This document shows, one piece after another, positions 44,673 through 53,648 of a stretch of DNA of 64,000 nucleotides (position 1 is its first letter; each line of letters begins with the position of its first letter). The notes beneath the pieces are model-generated. The model saw nothing but the letters and a program-made list of their open reading frames with translations, did not search any database and had not been told where the DNA came from. The translations under genes and the position numbers were made by a program. Where the stretch lies: the NCBI RefSeq assembly GCF_045862395.1, contig NZ_AP023087.1:2356001-2420000 (forward strand), in the 5' to 3' direction. This DNA comes from Marinicellulosiphila megalodicopiae. GTDB taxonomy: Bacteria; Pseudomonadota; Gammaproteobacteria; Pseudomonadales; Natronospirillaceae.

Positions 44673-45170
44673 ATGAATATTTTATTTGAAACAACCAAAG
44701 GCAATTTTACGATCACACTTGATACTGAAAACGCCCCCAAAACCAGTGCGAACTTTGCAGAATACGTAAAAGCAGAATTTTTTAATGACACCATTTTCCA
44801 CCGCGTCATCAATAACTTTATGATTCAAGGTGGCGGATTCACTGAAGACATGAAACAAAAATCATGCAATGCACCGATCAAAAACGAAGCAAACAATGGT
44901 CTTAGCAACAAAATTGGTAGTGTAGCTATGGCTCGTACAGGTGACCCCCACTCGGCTACTGCTCAATTTTTTATTAATGTTAATGATAACGACTTCTTAA
45001 ATCACACAAGTGAAACTTCTCAAGGCTGGGGTTACGCTGTTTTTGGTGAAGTCACTGATGGTATGGATGTTATTAATCAAATCAAAACAGTCGCAACAGG
45101 TAATAAATCTGGACATCAAGATGTACCTGTTGAAACAATCATCATGACAAAAGTCAGCATAAAAGAATAA
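44673..45170 (+). CDS. ppiB: cytoplasmic peptidyl-prolyl cis-trans isomerase B
   Basis: 165 residues with no signal peptide. Cyclophilin core with FHRVINNFMIQGGG, MARTGDPHSATAQFFINVND and GYAVFGEVTDGMDVI. Length equals E. coli PpiB (164). Its stop TAA overlaps the lpxH ATG by one base. A strong terminator-like hairpin sits just downstream, inside lpxH (45201-45243). Confidence 0.94.
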   Translation: MNILFETTKGNFTITLDTENAPKTSANFAEYVKAEFFNDTIFHRVINNFMIQGGGFTEDMKQKSCNAPIKNEANNGLSNKIGSVAMARTGDPHSATAQFFINVNDNDFLNHTSETSQGWGYAVFGEVTDGMDVINQIKTVATGNKSGHQDVPVETIIMTKVSIKE

Positions 45171-45901
45171 TGATTAGATTTATTTCTGATTTACATCTCG
45201 ATCAAAAACGCCCGGGTACAATTCGGGCGTTTTTGATTTTTTTAGAAGACTGTAAAAACAACAATGTCACCGAACTCTATATTTTAGGAGATTTTTTTGA
45301 ATTTTGGATTGGTGATGATGCCATTGAAGCATGGATGCACCCAATTATTGCCTCACTAAAACAATCAAGTAAACACTTTAAAATTTTTTTAATGCACGGT
45401 AATCGCGACTTCACAATTGGCAAAAAATTTGCAAAACACTGCGCTGTAAAATTAATAAAAGACCCAACTGTAATTCAACTGAATAATCAAAGAATACTAA
45501 TAATGCATGGTGACCTTTTGTGCACTGATGATATTGAGTATTTACGCTTTCGAAAAATCATTAGAAATCCTTTAATACTTACAATCCTAATGAACCTCCC
45601 ACTTAAAATACGGTTTAAGCTAGCAAATTCACTGCGTAACAACTCAAAAGAATCAATGACACATAAACCTATCGATATCATGGATGCGACCGAGCAAGGC
45701 GTTATAAAATTTTCCAACAAATACAATTGTGACATAATAATTCATGGGCACACACACCGACCAAAAATACATAAAGAATTACTTATAAAAAATAAATCTG
45801 TCACAAGAATTACACTAGGTGACTGGGGTACATCAGCATTAGGTTTTGAGATAAAAAATAGATTGACCAAATTAGATTTAATTGATTTTTTGGATTTATA
45901 A
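45170..45901 (+). CDS. lpxH: UDP-2,3-diacylglucosamine diphosphatase LpxH
   Basis: Fourth step of lipid A synthesis, at the cytoplasmic membrane surface. 243 residues (E. coli 240). Calcineurin-like metal motifs are visible in order: ISDLHLD, GDFFEFWIGDD, MHGNRDF, MHGD and HGHTHRPKIH. The ATG overlaps the ppiB stop, so translation is coupled. Codons 11-25 form a perfect 14-bp intrinsic-terminator hairpin, an unusual position that could limit lpxH expression. Confidence 0.95.
   Translation: MIRFISDLHLDQKRPGTIRAFLIFLEDCKNNNVTELYILGDFFEFWIGDDAIEAWMHPIIASLKQSSKHFKIFLMHGNRDFTIGKKFAKHCAVKLIKDPTVIQLNNQRILIMHGDLLCTDDIEYLRFRKIIRNPLILTILMNLPLKIRFKLANSLRNNSKESMTHKPIDIMDATEQGVIKFSNKYNCDIIIHGHTHRPKIHKELLIKNKSVTRITLGDWGTSALGFEIKNRLTKLDLIDFLDL
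45201..45243 (+). terminator. terminator-like hairpin embedded in the start of lpxH
   Basis: ATCAAAAACGCCCG (45201-45214) and CGGGCGTTTTTGAT (45224-45237) form a perfect 14-bp stem with a nine-base loop, followed directly by a T-run (45237-45243). It has every feature of an intrinsic terminator, but lies within lpxH codons about 11-25. Confidence 0.75.
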
Positions 45902-45922
45902 AAAAAGAGAGGGAGCGAGATT

Positions 45923-46036
45923 GGGTGGCAATCCAAACAGCCACATCCCGGCACATGATGTCACTACTACCGTTGCTCCCTTCCGGGCCTGGCGGGGTTC
46001 GTAGTTAATCATTGCGAGAGGACCGAATGGATCACC
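45923..46036 (-). ncRNA. ffs: 4.5S SRP RNA
   Basis: The minus strand carries the conserved SRP domain IV core, with CAGGCCCGGAAGGGAGCAACGG and, further on, GTGCCGGGATGT; these are the Ffh-binding symmetric and asymmetric loops. The ends pair (GGTG-ATCCA with TGGAT-CACC, the latter with a short bulge), giving about 114 nt. It partners Ffh to target membrane proteins. It converges on lpxH and is followed by a T-rich tail on its own strand. Ends are inferred from pairing. Confidence 0.92.
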
Positions 46037-46164
46037 ATAACAAGAGCGCGCATTATCCAAAAAAAAAAAAAAATTGCAAGTTTAATTTTTAATTGTTTTT
46101 GAACTACACTCAATTTAATTGGGGTGTTTTCAAACTTTTAAAGACAATAGATGCTGTTCTTATC

Positions 46165-46260
46165 ATGTTTGAGACACTTCCCCACAAAAAAATAATTGCG
46201 ATATTTTTGGGTGACTGCTATTTGTATGTCCATTTGTATGTCTACTCACATAATAGTTAG
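46165..46260 (+). CDS. possible 31-residue leader ORF before the GGDEF-EAL gene
   Basis: ATG to TAG, in the same frame as the following gene. Its last codon and stop overlap the TTAGGAG ribosome-binding site of the probable ATT start at 46270. It includes a repeated LYVHLYVY stretch from a direct repeat of TTTGTATGTC (46221 and 46233). Could be a leader peptide that couples translation, or simply a chance frame. Confidence 0.35.
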   Translation: MFETLPHKKIIAIFLGDCYLYVHLYVYSHNS

Positions 46261-46269
46261 GAGTACGTT

Positions 46270-48714
46270 ATTACTACTTTTATAAACAAACACCAAAGAT
46301 TAACTGTTCGATTAATTCGATTCGGCATAATTATTACATTGGTTACTACATTTGTATTAGCAAGTATTCAAATTACCTCCGACTATCATGAAAAAGTTGA
46401 TTACATCGATACACAAATTGATGAAATATTAAATGCAGCACAACAACCCTCAACTCGCGCGGTTCATACACTTGACGGTCAACTTGCTCAAGAAGTAATC
46501 GATGGATTAAGTCATTATAAATACATCGTCGAAATGAAAATCGAAGATGAAACACAAAAGCAACTTGCTCGATTTACTAGAAACAAAGCCAGTTATTCGA
46601 AATTAGCTGGCCTTTTATTTAAAGGTAATAAAACTTACACAATTGATCTTATTGTGACCAATTCATTTAGAAGTGATGAATATGGAAAATTATCCATTAC
46701 CATCTCTAGAGCCAGTGCATTTACTGAGTTTGTTAATCAATCAGTATCCGATCAATTATTTGGATTATTTAAAAATTTAATCATCCTTGGCATATTGTTT
46801 TACGCATTTCATATATTAGTTTCAAAACCCATTATTGAACTTAGCAAAAAAGTAGATGAGATAAACCCAAATGATCCTGATGCAAATTCAATTTCACTTG
46901 AGTTCCATCATGCTGATGATGAAATAATGATTTTAACCAATGCAACCAATCAATTTTTAGATAACACTAATTTATTAATCCAACAACTCAAAGACTCTGA
47001 AGCACAGGTTAAAACATCTTTAGATACTGTTCAGGCAATTTTAAATGACCTACCAAGTATGATTTATTTAAAAAATAAAAAAGGTGAAATTTTAATCGTT
47101 AATCAACGTTTTTGTCGATTTATTATGCAATCGGCCGAAGATTTAATTGGCACGTCACAAGAAGAGTTTTTAAATACTTATGCAAGTGAATATAAAGAAT
47201 TATTACAAAATAGCGATTTAAAAGTAATTGACAGCCAAAAAACACAAATGATCAGTGAAATTGAAATGCTAAATGGATACGGTAAAGTTTTTTTCCTAGA
47301 AATTCGTAATATCCCGTTTAAATTTAATGAAGAAGATTGTGTATTAACGGTTGCCCAAGACATTACTGAATCTAAAAAAGCAGCTGAGAAAATTCGCCAC
47401 CTCGCCTATCACGACTCACTCACCAACCTTCCTAATCGCTTATTATTTAGCCACCACTTTGAACAGGCTATGATTCAGTCCAATCAAAATTTAGTCATGG
47501 GCGCATTAATCATGATTGGTTTAGATAATTTTAAAAACATAAATGACTCACTTAATCACCAAACAGGTGACAATTTACTCATACAATTTTCAAAACGCAT
47601 TCAAGCACATTTAGGCGAAAACGATTATTTGTCTCGTTTTGGCGGTGATGAATTTATTATTTGTTCTCCAGATATCGCAAGTGATAAAAATGAAGCTGAA
47701 ATGAAAGCTATGGAAAAGGCACAATATTTACAAGAACTTCTAAGCCAGCCTTATTTCAATCATGGACAAAAAATATACACCACTTGCAGCGTGGGTGTTG
47801 CAATCTTTCCAGGACAAACTCAATTTTCAGAACAGATGATTAAATACGCAAATACCTCAATGCAACACGCTAAAGAACAAGGTAAAGATCGCGTTGTATT
47901 ATTTGAAAATTTTATGGCTGAAAATGTCATTCAGAGAATTCAACTTGAAGAGTTACTTCGAGATGCGATTACCAAAAATGAATTTTTCCTAGTATTTCAA
48001 CCCCAAATTGATAGTACTAATAACAGTATAATTGGAGCTGAAACACTGATTCGATGGAACCACCCGAGTAAAGGGCGCGTCTCCCCTGCTCAATTTATCC
48101 CTGTACTGGAATCGTCTGGACTAATCATTAAAGTTGGGTATTGGGTTTTTGAACAATCCTGCATTTTATTAAGCCAATGGCTAAAACAAGGAACATGGTC
48201 AGACACACAACTTATCGGAATCAATGTCAGTCCTCAACAATTTAATGATCCAAATTTTGTTGAAACAATCATAGAAATTTTGCAACAAACCGGTGCTCCT
48301 GCACGCTGTATTGATATTGAAATTACCGAAGGTTTATTAATTGACAATATCGAAGATGTCATTACAAAAATGATTCAACTTAAATCTCTAGGTATCCGAT
48401 TTTCAATTGATGATTTTGGCACAGGATACTCATCACTCTCTTATCTTAAAAAACTACCCGTTGATGTATTAAAAATTGATCAATCTTTTATTCGCGACAT
48501 CCCAAATGATGAACAATCCATAGCAATTGTAGAAACGATTGTTTCAATTGCTCAACATTTAAAATTAAAGTGCATTGCAGAAGGCGTTGAAACTAAAGAG
48601 CAGTTAGATTTTCTAACTTCAATCAATTGTAATCGAATTCAAGGGTATTTTTTCTCCAAACCTTTAGAGGTGGATGATTTTATTAAGTTTATAAATGATA
48701 AAAAATCCGTATAA
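46270..48714 (+). CDS. membrane GGDEF-EAL protein with PAS domain (c-di-GMP metabolism)
   Basis: 814 residues if started at ATT (46270), 6 bp after AGGAG. No ATG, GTG or TTG in frame gives a complete first TM segment: the TTG at 46339 would cut it (RLIRFGIIITLVTTFVLA). A periplasmic sensor region lies between TM1 and a second TM (about 163-185), then a PAS domain, a GGDEF domain (GGDEF from residue 458) and an EAL domain (E591-T-L, DDFGTGYSSL). No RxxD inhibitory site is seen before GGDEF. Both c-di-GMP synthesis and hydrolysis are possible; the EAL motif reads ETL, which is tolerated. Confidence 0.85.
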   Translation: MTTFINKHQRLTVRLIRFGIIITLVTTFVLASIQITSDYHEKVDYIDTQIDEILNAAQQPSTRAVHTLDGQLAQEVIDGLSHYKYIVEMKIEDETQKQLARFTRNKASYSKLAGLLFKGNKTYTIDLIVTNSFRSDEYGKLSITISRASAFTEFVNQSVSDQLFGLFKNLIILGILFYAFHILVSKPIIELSKKVDEINPNDPDANSISLEFHHADDEIMILTNATNQFLDNTNLLIQQLKDSEAQVKTSLDTVQAILNDLPSMIYLKNKKGEILIVNQRFCRFIMQSAEDLIGTSQEEFLNTYASEYKELLQNSDLKVIDSQKTQMISEIEMLNGYGKVFFLEIRNIPFKFNEEDCVLTVAQDITESKKAAEKIRHLAYHDSLTNLPNRLLFSHHFEQAMIQSNQNLVMGALIMIGLDNFKNINDSLNHQTGDNLLIQFSKRIQAHLGENDYLSRFGGDEFIICSPDIASDKNEAEMKAMEKAQYLQELLSQPYFNHGQKIYTTCSVGVAIFPGQTQFSEQMIKYANTSMQHAKEQGKDRVVLFENFMAENVIQRIQLEELLRDAITKNEFFLVFQPQIDSTNNSIIGAETLIRWNHPSKGRVSPAQFIPVLESSGLIIKVGYWVFEQSCILLSQWLKQGTWSDTQLIGINVSPQQFNDPNFVETIIEILQQTGAPARCIDIEITEGLLIDNIEDVITKMIQLKSLGIRFSIDDFGTGYSSLSYLKKLPVDVLKIDQSFIRDIPNDEQSIAIVETIVSIAQHLKLKCIAEGVETKEQLDFLTSINCNRIQGYFFSKPLEVDDFIKFINDKKSV

Positions 48715-48741
48715 TCGCGCTTTTTTAAATAATGAATAATT

Positions 48742-49392
48742 ATGTATATTTTAAAAGAAGCCTTTTACTCATTACAAGGTGAAGGCGCCCAAACTGGTCG
48801 GCCAGCTATTTTTTGCCGCTTTTCTGGATGCAACCTTTGGAATGGTAAAGAGTCCTCCAGAAACAATGCAATTTGCAACTTTTGCGATACCGACATCATA
48901 GGCAGCGATGGCATTAATGGTGGTAAATTTAAAAACGATGCTCAGCTAGTTTCACATATTTTAAATTTATGGCCAGATTCTGACACCCCTGCCTATATCA
49001 TATTCACAGGTGGAGAACCCGCTCTTCAAATCACCCAGTCTCTTATTGATTTATTTAAATCTAAAAATTGCATATTAGCAATTGAAACAAATGGCACGAT
49101 TCCCTTACCTCAAAATATTGATTGGGTTTGTGTTAGCCCAAAGGGTAAAAGTGAAGTGATATTATCAAATTGCAACGAATTAAAATTGGTTTACCCTCAA
49201 GTAGATGCGCTACCAGCAAGATTTGAAACTATTAAAGCAGATTATTATTTCATATCACCTAAAAACCCTCTGGGAACCAACTCTATAATTAGCAATGAAA
49301 ACAGCAGCTTAACTCAATGTTTACAATACTGTTTAGACAATCCAAAATGGAGATTAAGCCTGCAAACTCATAAGATATTAAATATTGATTAG
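48742..49392 (+). CDS. queE: 7-carboxy-7-deazaguanine synthase
   Basis: Radical SAM enzyme that makes the deazaguanine core of queuosine. 216 residues. The N-terminal SLQGEGAQTGRPAIFCRFSGCNLWN leads into the iron-sulfur cysteines with the expanded spacing typical of gammaproteobacterial QueE (CRFSGC, then CNFCDTD). FTGGEPALQ is the SAM-binding motif. It is 27 bp after the GGDEF-EAL gene in the same direction, and may be cotranscribed with it; other que genes are not in the window. Confidence 0.93.
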   Translation: MYILKEAFYSLQGEGAQTGRPAIFCRFSGCNLWNGKESSRNNAICNFCDTDIIGSDGINGGKFKNDAQLVSHILNLWPDSDTPAYIIFTGGEPALQITQSLIDLFKSKNCILAIETNGTIPLPQNIDWVCVSPKGKSEVILSNCNELKLVYPQVDALPARFETIKADYYFISPKNPLGTNSIISNENSSLTQCLQYCLDNPKWRLSLQTHKILNID

Positions 49393-49489
49393 AAACTGAA
49401 AAATATAAAAATCCTCACCTATACTGAATAATGAATACCACAAAAAGTTAAAAACAATTTACTTTTTCATTTATTTATATAGGTATATT

Positions 49490-52417
49490 TTGATTACTTT
49501 TTATTTAAAAAACCCTAAATCATTATTAATTTGGCTTAGCCTATCGTTGTTTGGATGTTTTTTTGGATTACAGATCCAGCAATTTTATATTGAAAAAAAC
49601 ATGCAACAAAATCGATTAAACGCATTTCAATATTCAGTCGAATTAAAGTCCGATATCGAACAAGCCATCAACACAAATATACAAATAGTACTGGGATTGC
49701 GAAGTGTCATTCAAGTCAATCCAGATATCGATCAAAAATTATTTGAACAATATGTACAAGGCTTATTCAATGAAAATAATCAATTACGAAATATAGCAGC
49801 CGCTCCTGATATGGTTATTCAAATGGTGTATCCATTTGAATCTAACAAAAACATTATTGGATTAGATTACAATTTAAATAAAGATCAGAAATTTGCCGCT
49901 GAACAAGCAAAAATATTAAAGCAATTAGTTCTAGCCGGTCCAGTCAATTTAGCTCAAGGTGGCCAAGGGTTTATTGGGCGCATTCCTGTTTTTCTTTCCG
50001 ATGAAAAACAAAGTTTCTGGGGATTAATATCCACCGTAATTGATACTCAAAACCTTTATGATATTGCAAATATTTCGAATTCACATCACTATAATATTTC
50101 CTTAAAAGGCCGAGATGCAACAGGAAGTAAAGGTGATTTATTTTATGGATCGATTGAAACTTTTAACAATGATCCAATTTTATTAGACATAAATTTACCC
50201 AATGGATCATGGCAATTGGCAGTAACACCAAAGTCAGGCTGGCAATCATTAAGTAGTCAAATCAAACAATTAACCATTTTAATTTACACCTTAATCACAA
50301 TATGGACTTTATGTATTTTTATATTTATTCGATACTTTCAAAATCATAAAATAACCGAGCAGCGATTTAATCGGCTTTTTACTCACTCTCCTATCGGTAT
50401 TGGTATTATTGATGGAAAAAGCAACAAAATCATAGAAGCAAACCAAACACTACTTGAACAAATCGAATTTAACCTAGAAGAATTACAAGATTTATGTTTT
50501 TTCGATTTAACCGGCACTAAAGATAAAATAAACGAAACCAATTTAATTAATGAACTTTTTGAAAATTCAAGCAATCAACATTACCAAAAATTGATACAAA
50601 AGAAAGATGGCACTTTATTTCCTGTATTAGCAAATATATTTTTATTAGACAACCAAAGCGCCACGCCATTAATTTGTACTTTCATCCAAGATATCAGTAA
50701 AGAAAAAAGCAGCGAAATCATAATCAAACAAACTAATGAAAATTTATTAAGTCAAATGAATATATTAAAAGCAATCAGTACCCTTCAATCATTTGCTCTT
50801 AATAATTTCACCTCAAAATTAAATACAGATTCTATTATTAATTTATTTATTGATATATCTAAAAGCGATCTTTGTATTTTAAGTTTGTTAAATAATTCCG
50901 ATTCACACAATTTGGATGAGATCACACAGAGTTACTCTTATATAGAAAACCACAAAACTTTTTTACTTAAACCCGAAATAAAAGAATTAATTGAAGATGT
51001 ATGTAATTTGAAATGCCATCAAACCTTACAATTATCTGACACCTTCAGCTTAACAAATAAGATCGAACATATATTAATTGTACCAATTATCGAAAACACT
51101 AATTTAATTTCATTATTAATATTAGGGCGAAATAAAAAAGCATTTGAAACTGAGGTCATCCAAAAAATGGGGCCGTTATTCTCTAGTTTCGCCCAAGTTC
51201 TACAAAGTCATCAATATAACTTATTAAACTACAAAGCTCAAAAAGACATTATTCAAGCAAAAGAGTTAGCAGAACAATCATCTAATGCAAAAAGTGAATT
51301 TTTAGCTGTTATGAGTCATGAAATTCGTACCCCCATAAACGGCATTATGGGTATGTTAAATCTTTTAATCAAAACACCATTAAATTCTGAGCAATCACAT
51401 AAGGTTGAAGTAGCGCTTTCAAGTTCTCAAACTTTGTTAACGGTAATAAATGATATTTTGGATTTTTCAAAAATAGAAGCGAATAAAATTGAAATTGAAA
51501 ACAGATCATTTGATTTAAAAGTTGTCATTGAGCAATCCAAGCTTTGGTTCACACCAATTGCGCTTGAAAAAGGCATCGATTTACAATTCAATATAGATAA
51601 CTTAAAAATTAATAACGTCATTGGAGATGCCAATAGAATTAAGCAAATCATTAATAACCTAATCAATAACGCTTTAAAATTCACACATATCGGTTCAGTT
51701 ATTATAAAAGTTGATAGTAAACAAGTTGAAAATTTAGTTAAATTTCATATGAGTATTCAAGATTCAGGAATAGGTTTAAAAAAAGAAGCGATCGCGCAAT
51801 TATTCAATCCTTTTGTGCAAGCTGATGCCAGTACAACTCGTAATTTTGGTGGCACAGGATTAGGATTAGCAATTTGCAAAAAATTATGTTTATTAATGAA
51901 TGGCGATATTTGGGTCACAAGTAAATTTGAAAGAGGCAGTTGTTTTCAATTCTATGTAAAATTAGAGCAAGATTCTGCAAGCAGTAAACAAGTTGAAATT
52001 TCTACTGAATTTAATTTCCATGACTACCAGGACAATATCAAAATACTTCTTGTTGAAGACAATTTAGTCAATCAGGAAGTAATCAGCATGACATTACAAG
52101 AAATGGGCTTAAAGTCTTATATTGTTTCAAATGGACAACAAGCTATTGAGCATTTAAAAACCAACAAACAATACAATCTTATTTTTATGGATTGTCAAAT
52201 GCCAATTAAAGATGGATTTCAAACCACCATAGAAATAAGAAATGGTTTAGCAGGAAGTCAATATAAACACATTAAAATTATTGCCTTAACTGCAAATGCA
52301 ATGAAAGGCGATAAACAAAGGTGTATCACAGCAGGAATGGATGATTATTTAACCAAACCAATAGACGAACATGAAATAAGAAGAATTCTCATAGAGTTTG
52401 TGGACACTGAATTATAA
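49490..52417 (+). CDS. hybrid sensor histidine kinase (CHASE-PAS-GAF-HisKA-HATPase-REC)
   Basis: 975 residues starting with TTG 6 bp after AGGT. TM1 (about 12-31) and TM2 (about 262-284) flank a periplasmic CHASE-like domain. Then a PAS domain (about 297-405), a GAF-like region (about 430-570), HisKA with the phospho-accepting His610 (MSHEIRTPINGIMG), the HATPase (NNLINNALKFT, GTGLGLAI) and a receiver domain from residue 849 with the acceptor Asp901 (FMDCQMP). No Hpt domain or partner regulator follows, so it must pass phosphate to a protein elsewhere. It may detect a small molecule. Confidence 0.92.
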   Translation: MITFYLKNPKSLLIWLSLSLFGCFFGLQIQQFYIEKNMQQNRLNAFQYSVELKSDIEQAINTNIQIVLGLRSVIQVNPDIDQKLFEQYVQGLFNENNQLRNIAAAPDMVIQMVYPFESNKNIIGLDYNLNKDQKFAAEQAKILKQLVLAGPVNLAQGGQGFIGRIPVFLSDEKQSFWGLISTVIDTQNLYDIANISNSHHYNISLKGRDATGSKGDLFYGSIETFNNDPILLDINLPNGSWQLAVTPKSGWQSLSSQIKQLTILIYTLITIWTLCIFIFIRYFQNHKITEQRFNRLFTHSPIGIGIIDGKSNKIIEANQTLLEQIEFNLEELQDLCFFDLTGTKDKINETNLINELFENSSNQHYQKLIQKKDGTLFPVLANIFLLDNQSATPLICTFIQDISKEKSSEIIIKQTNENLLSQMNILKAISTLQSFALNNFTSKLNTDSIINLFIDISKSDLCILSLLNNSDSHNLDEITQSYSYIENHKTFLLKPEIKELIEDVCNLKCHQTLQLSDTFSLTNKIEHILIVPIIENTNLISLLILGRNKKAFETEVIQKMGPLFSSFAQVLQSHQYNLLNYKAQKDIIQAKELAEQSSNAKSEFLAVMSHEIRTPINGIMGMLNLLIKTPLNSEQSHKVEVALSSSQTLLTVINDILDFSKIEANKIEIENRSFDLKVVIEQSKLWFTPIALEKGIDLQFNIDNLKINNVIGDANRIKQIINNLINNALKFTHIGSVIIKVDSKQVENLVKFHMSIQDSGIGLKKEAIAQLFNPFVQADASTTRNFGGTGLGLAICKKLCLLMNGDIWVTSKFERGSCFQFYVKLEQDSASSKQVEISTEFNFHDYQDNIKILLVEDNLVNQEVISMTLQEMGLKSYIVSNGQQAIEHLKTNKQYNLIFMDCQMPIKDGFQTTIEIRNGLAGSQYKHIKIIALTANAMKGDKQRCITAGMDDYLTKPIDEHEIRRILIEFVDTEL

Positions 52418-53119
52418 TTAGTTCTTAAAAAACTTTTTTTCAAACACATCCTTAAACCATTGCTTTTCAATTTGATAACGATACGCAACCACTATATTAT
52501 GCTGTTGATAAAAAAAATGATTGTCTGATATTTGAGGTGCATAATTTTGCAAAACAACAGAATGATTTTTATAATTCGCTTCAAAATAAATTCCCATAGC
52601 CGTCCCAAAACCTGTGTTATCAATTGAAACCATTTCACCTGTTAACGTATGATTTGTTTTAGTAATTTTTGTATCACCATCTAAACTTACCCAGCCTAAT
52701 CCAGCGCCTAACCCTAATTTATAAGTCCAATTATCAACGACCTTTTTATTAAAATGATAATAACCCACAGGTACAGCATAGATTGAAATACCTTTAATTT
52801 GAGTGCCTAGATCCTCAGATTGTTCATCAATAGTTTGTTTATCCATGGTATACCAACCTCCTTTCACCTGAACGTGATAACCCCAGTTGTCATCTTCCCA
52901 AATGTATTTGGCATTGGATGAAATCACGACACTAGGTACGATCGTTAATCCTTTTGACATTTTAGCTAACTCTGCATTTTTAGAATTTTTTTCAATGACA
53001 GATAATGATTTAAATCCTACTTCTGTACCAAAAGAAATGTTTGGCATTTTATCCCAATTAATTGCAAAGCTGTTTGAACTTAATAAAGTACAAAGTAACA
53101 ATAATATATATCTATTCAT
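52418..53119 (-). CDS. exported barrel-like protein, unknown function
   Basis: 233 residues from the ATG at 53119, with AGG 11 bp before it, giving a clear signal peptide (MNRYILLLLCTLLSSNSFA). The mature part has alternating aromatic and glycine-rich strands (GWYTMDKQ, LGLGAGLGWVSLDG, GIYFEANYKNHSVVLQNYAP, IVVAYRYQI), as in a small outer-membrane beta-barrel. Its end, KKFFKN, is not the classic C-terminal Phe. It overlaps the upstream gene by 8 bp, so the two make a pair. No family recognised. Confidence 0.65.
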   Translation of the reverse strand: MNRYILLLLCTLLSSNSFAINWDKMPNISFGTEVGFKSLSVIEKNSKNAELAKMSKGLTIVPSVVISSNAKYIWEDDNWGYHVQVKGGWYTMDKQTIDEQSEDLGTQIKGISIYAVPVGYYHFNKKVVDNWTYKLGLGAGLGWVSLDGDTKITKTNHTLTGEMVSIDNTGFGTAMGIYFEANYKNHSVVLQNYAPQISDNHFFYQQHNIVVAYRYQIEKQWFKDVFEKKFFKN

Positions 53120-53528
53120 TGATTTTACCTTTTTGTGCAATAAACTCTAGATTTGGCATAATAAATTTATCTTTGGATATCAAAGCAAATTCAATTGACT
53201 GATTTTCATTGATTTTTTCATTCCAATCTAAATTTTTAGCAATATATACATCCGTATCGCTCTGCTTTTGAGTGGAATTAACTAATGAATTCCATGCATT
53301 GGTTAAAGTATTATTTTTTATTTTCCAAGATATATGCCATTCATAAATAGACTGTGCATTTTTATTGGTTAATTGAGCAACGTCAGTAAATTCCGTACGC
53401 CATAATTCCGTAGCGATATATTTAGATGTAAATGCAGGATTATTAAAAGGTTTAACATCAATACTCTCAGCTTTTGCTGTCGATAATGAAAGGATTAATA
53501 TCATTGTATACATTTTAAAAAATCTCAT
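53112..53528 (-). CDS. small exported protein with CBM2-like fold signature
   Basis: 138 residues: signal peptide (MRFFKMYTMILILSLSTAKA), then a domain containing WHISWKIKNNTLTNAWNSLV and DVYIAKNLDWNEKINENQSI. The order (paired Trp strands, then an N-x-x-W-N turn and a polar strand before a final hydrophobic strand) is that of family-2 carbohydrate-binding modules. No catalytic domain is attached. It is translated with the barrel-like gene that follows. Similarity to CBM2 is by eye, so the call is tentative. Confidence 0.5.
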   Translation of the reverse strand: MRFFKMYTMILILSLSTAKAESIDVKPFNNPAFTSKYIATELWRTEFTDVAQLTNKNAQSIYEWHISWKIKNNTLTNAWNSLVNSTQKQSDTDVYIAKNLDWNEKINENQSIEFALISKDKFIMPNLEFIAQKGKINE

Positions 53529-53648
53529 AATTTTTATCCTATGCTTAATTAGAACAATTAAAATTTGAAATTAATCAAACTACTAATTTTGTTGCGATGT
53601 TTAATCAGGCAAGTACAATAAGCCCTTTATCACTATTAACTTAATCCC

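Noticed and set aside
46062..46076. A-run next to ffs as a functional element.
   Set aside because: A simple homopolymer with no associated structure; could be upstream promoter-assisting DNA, but not supportable.
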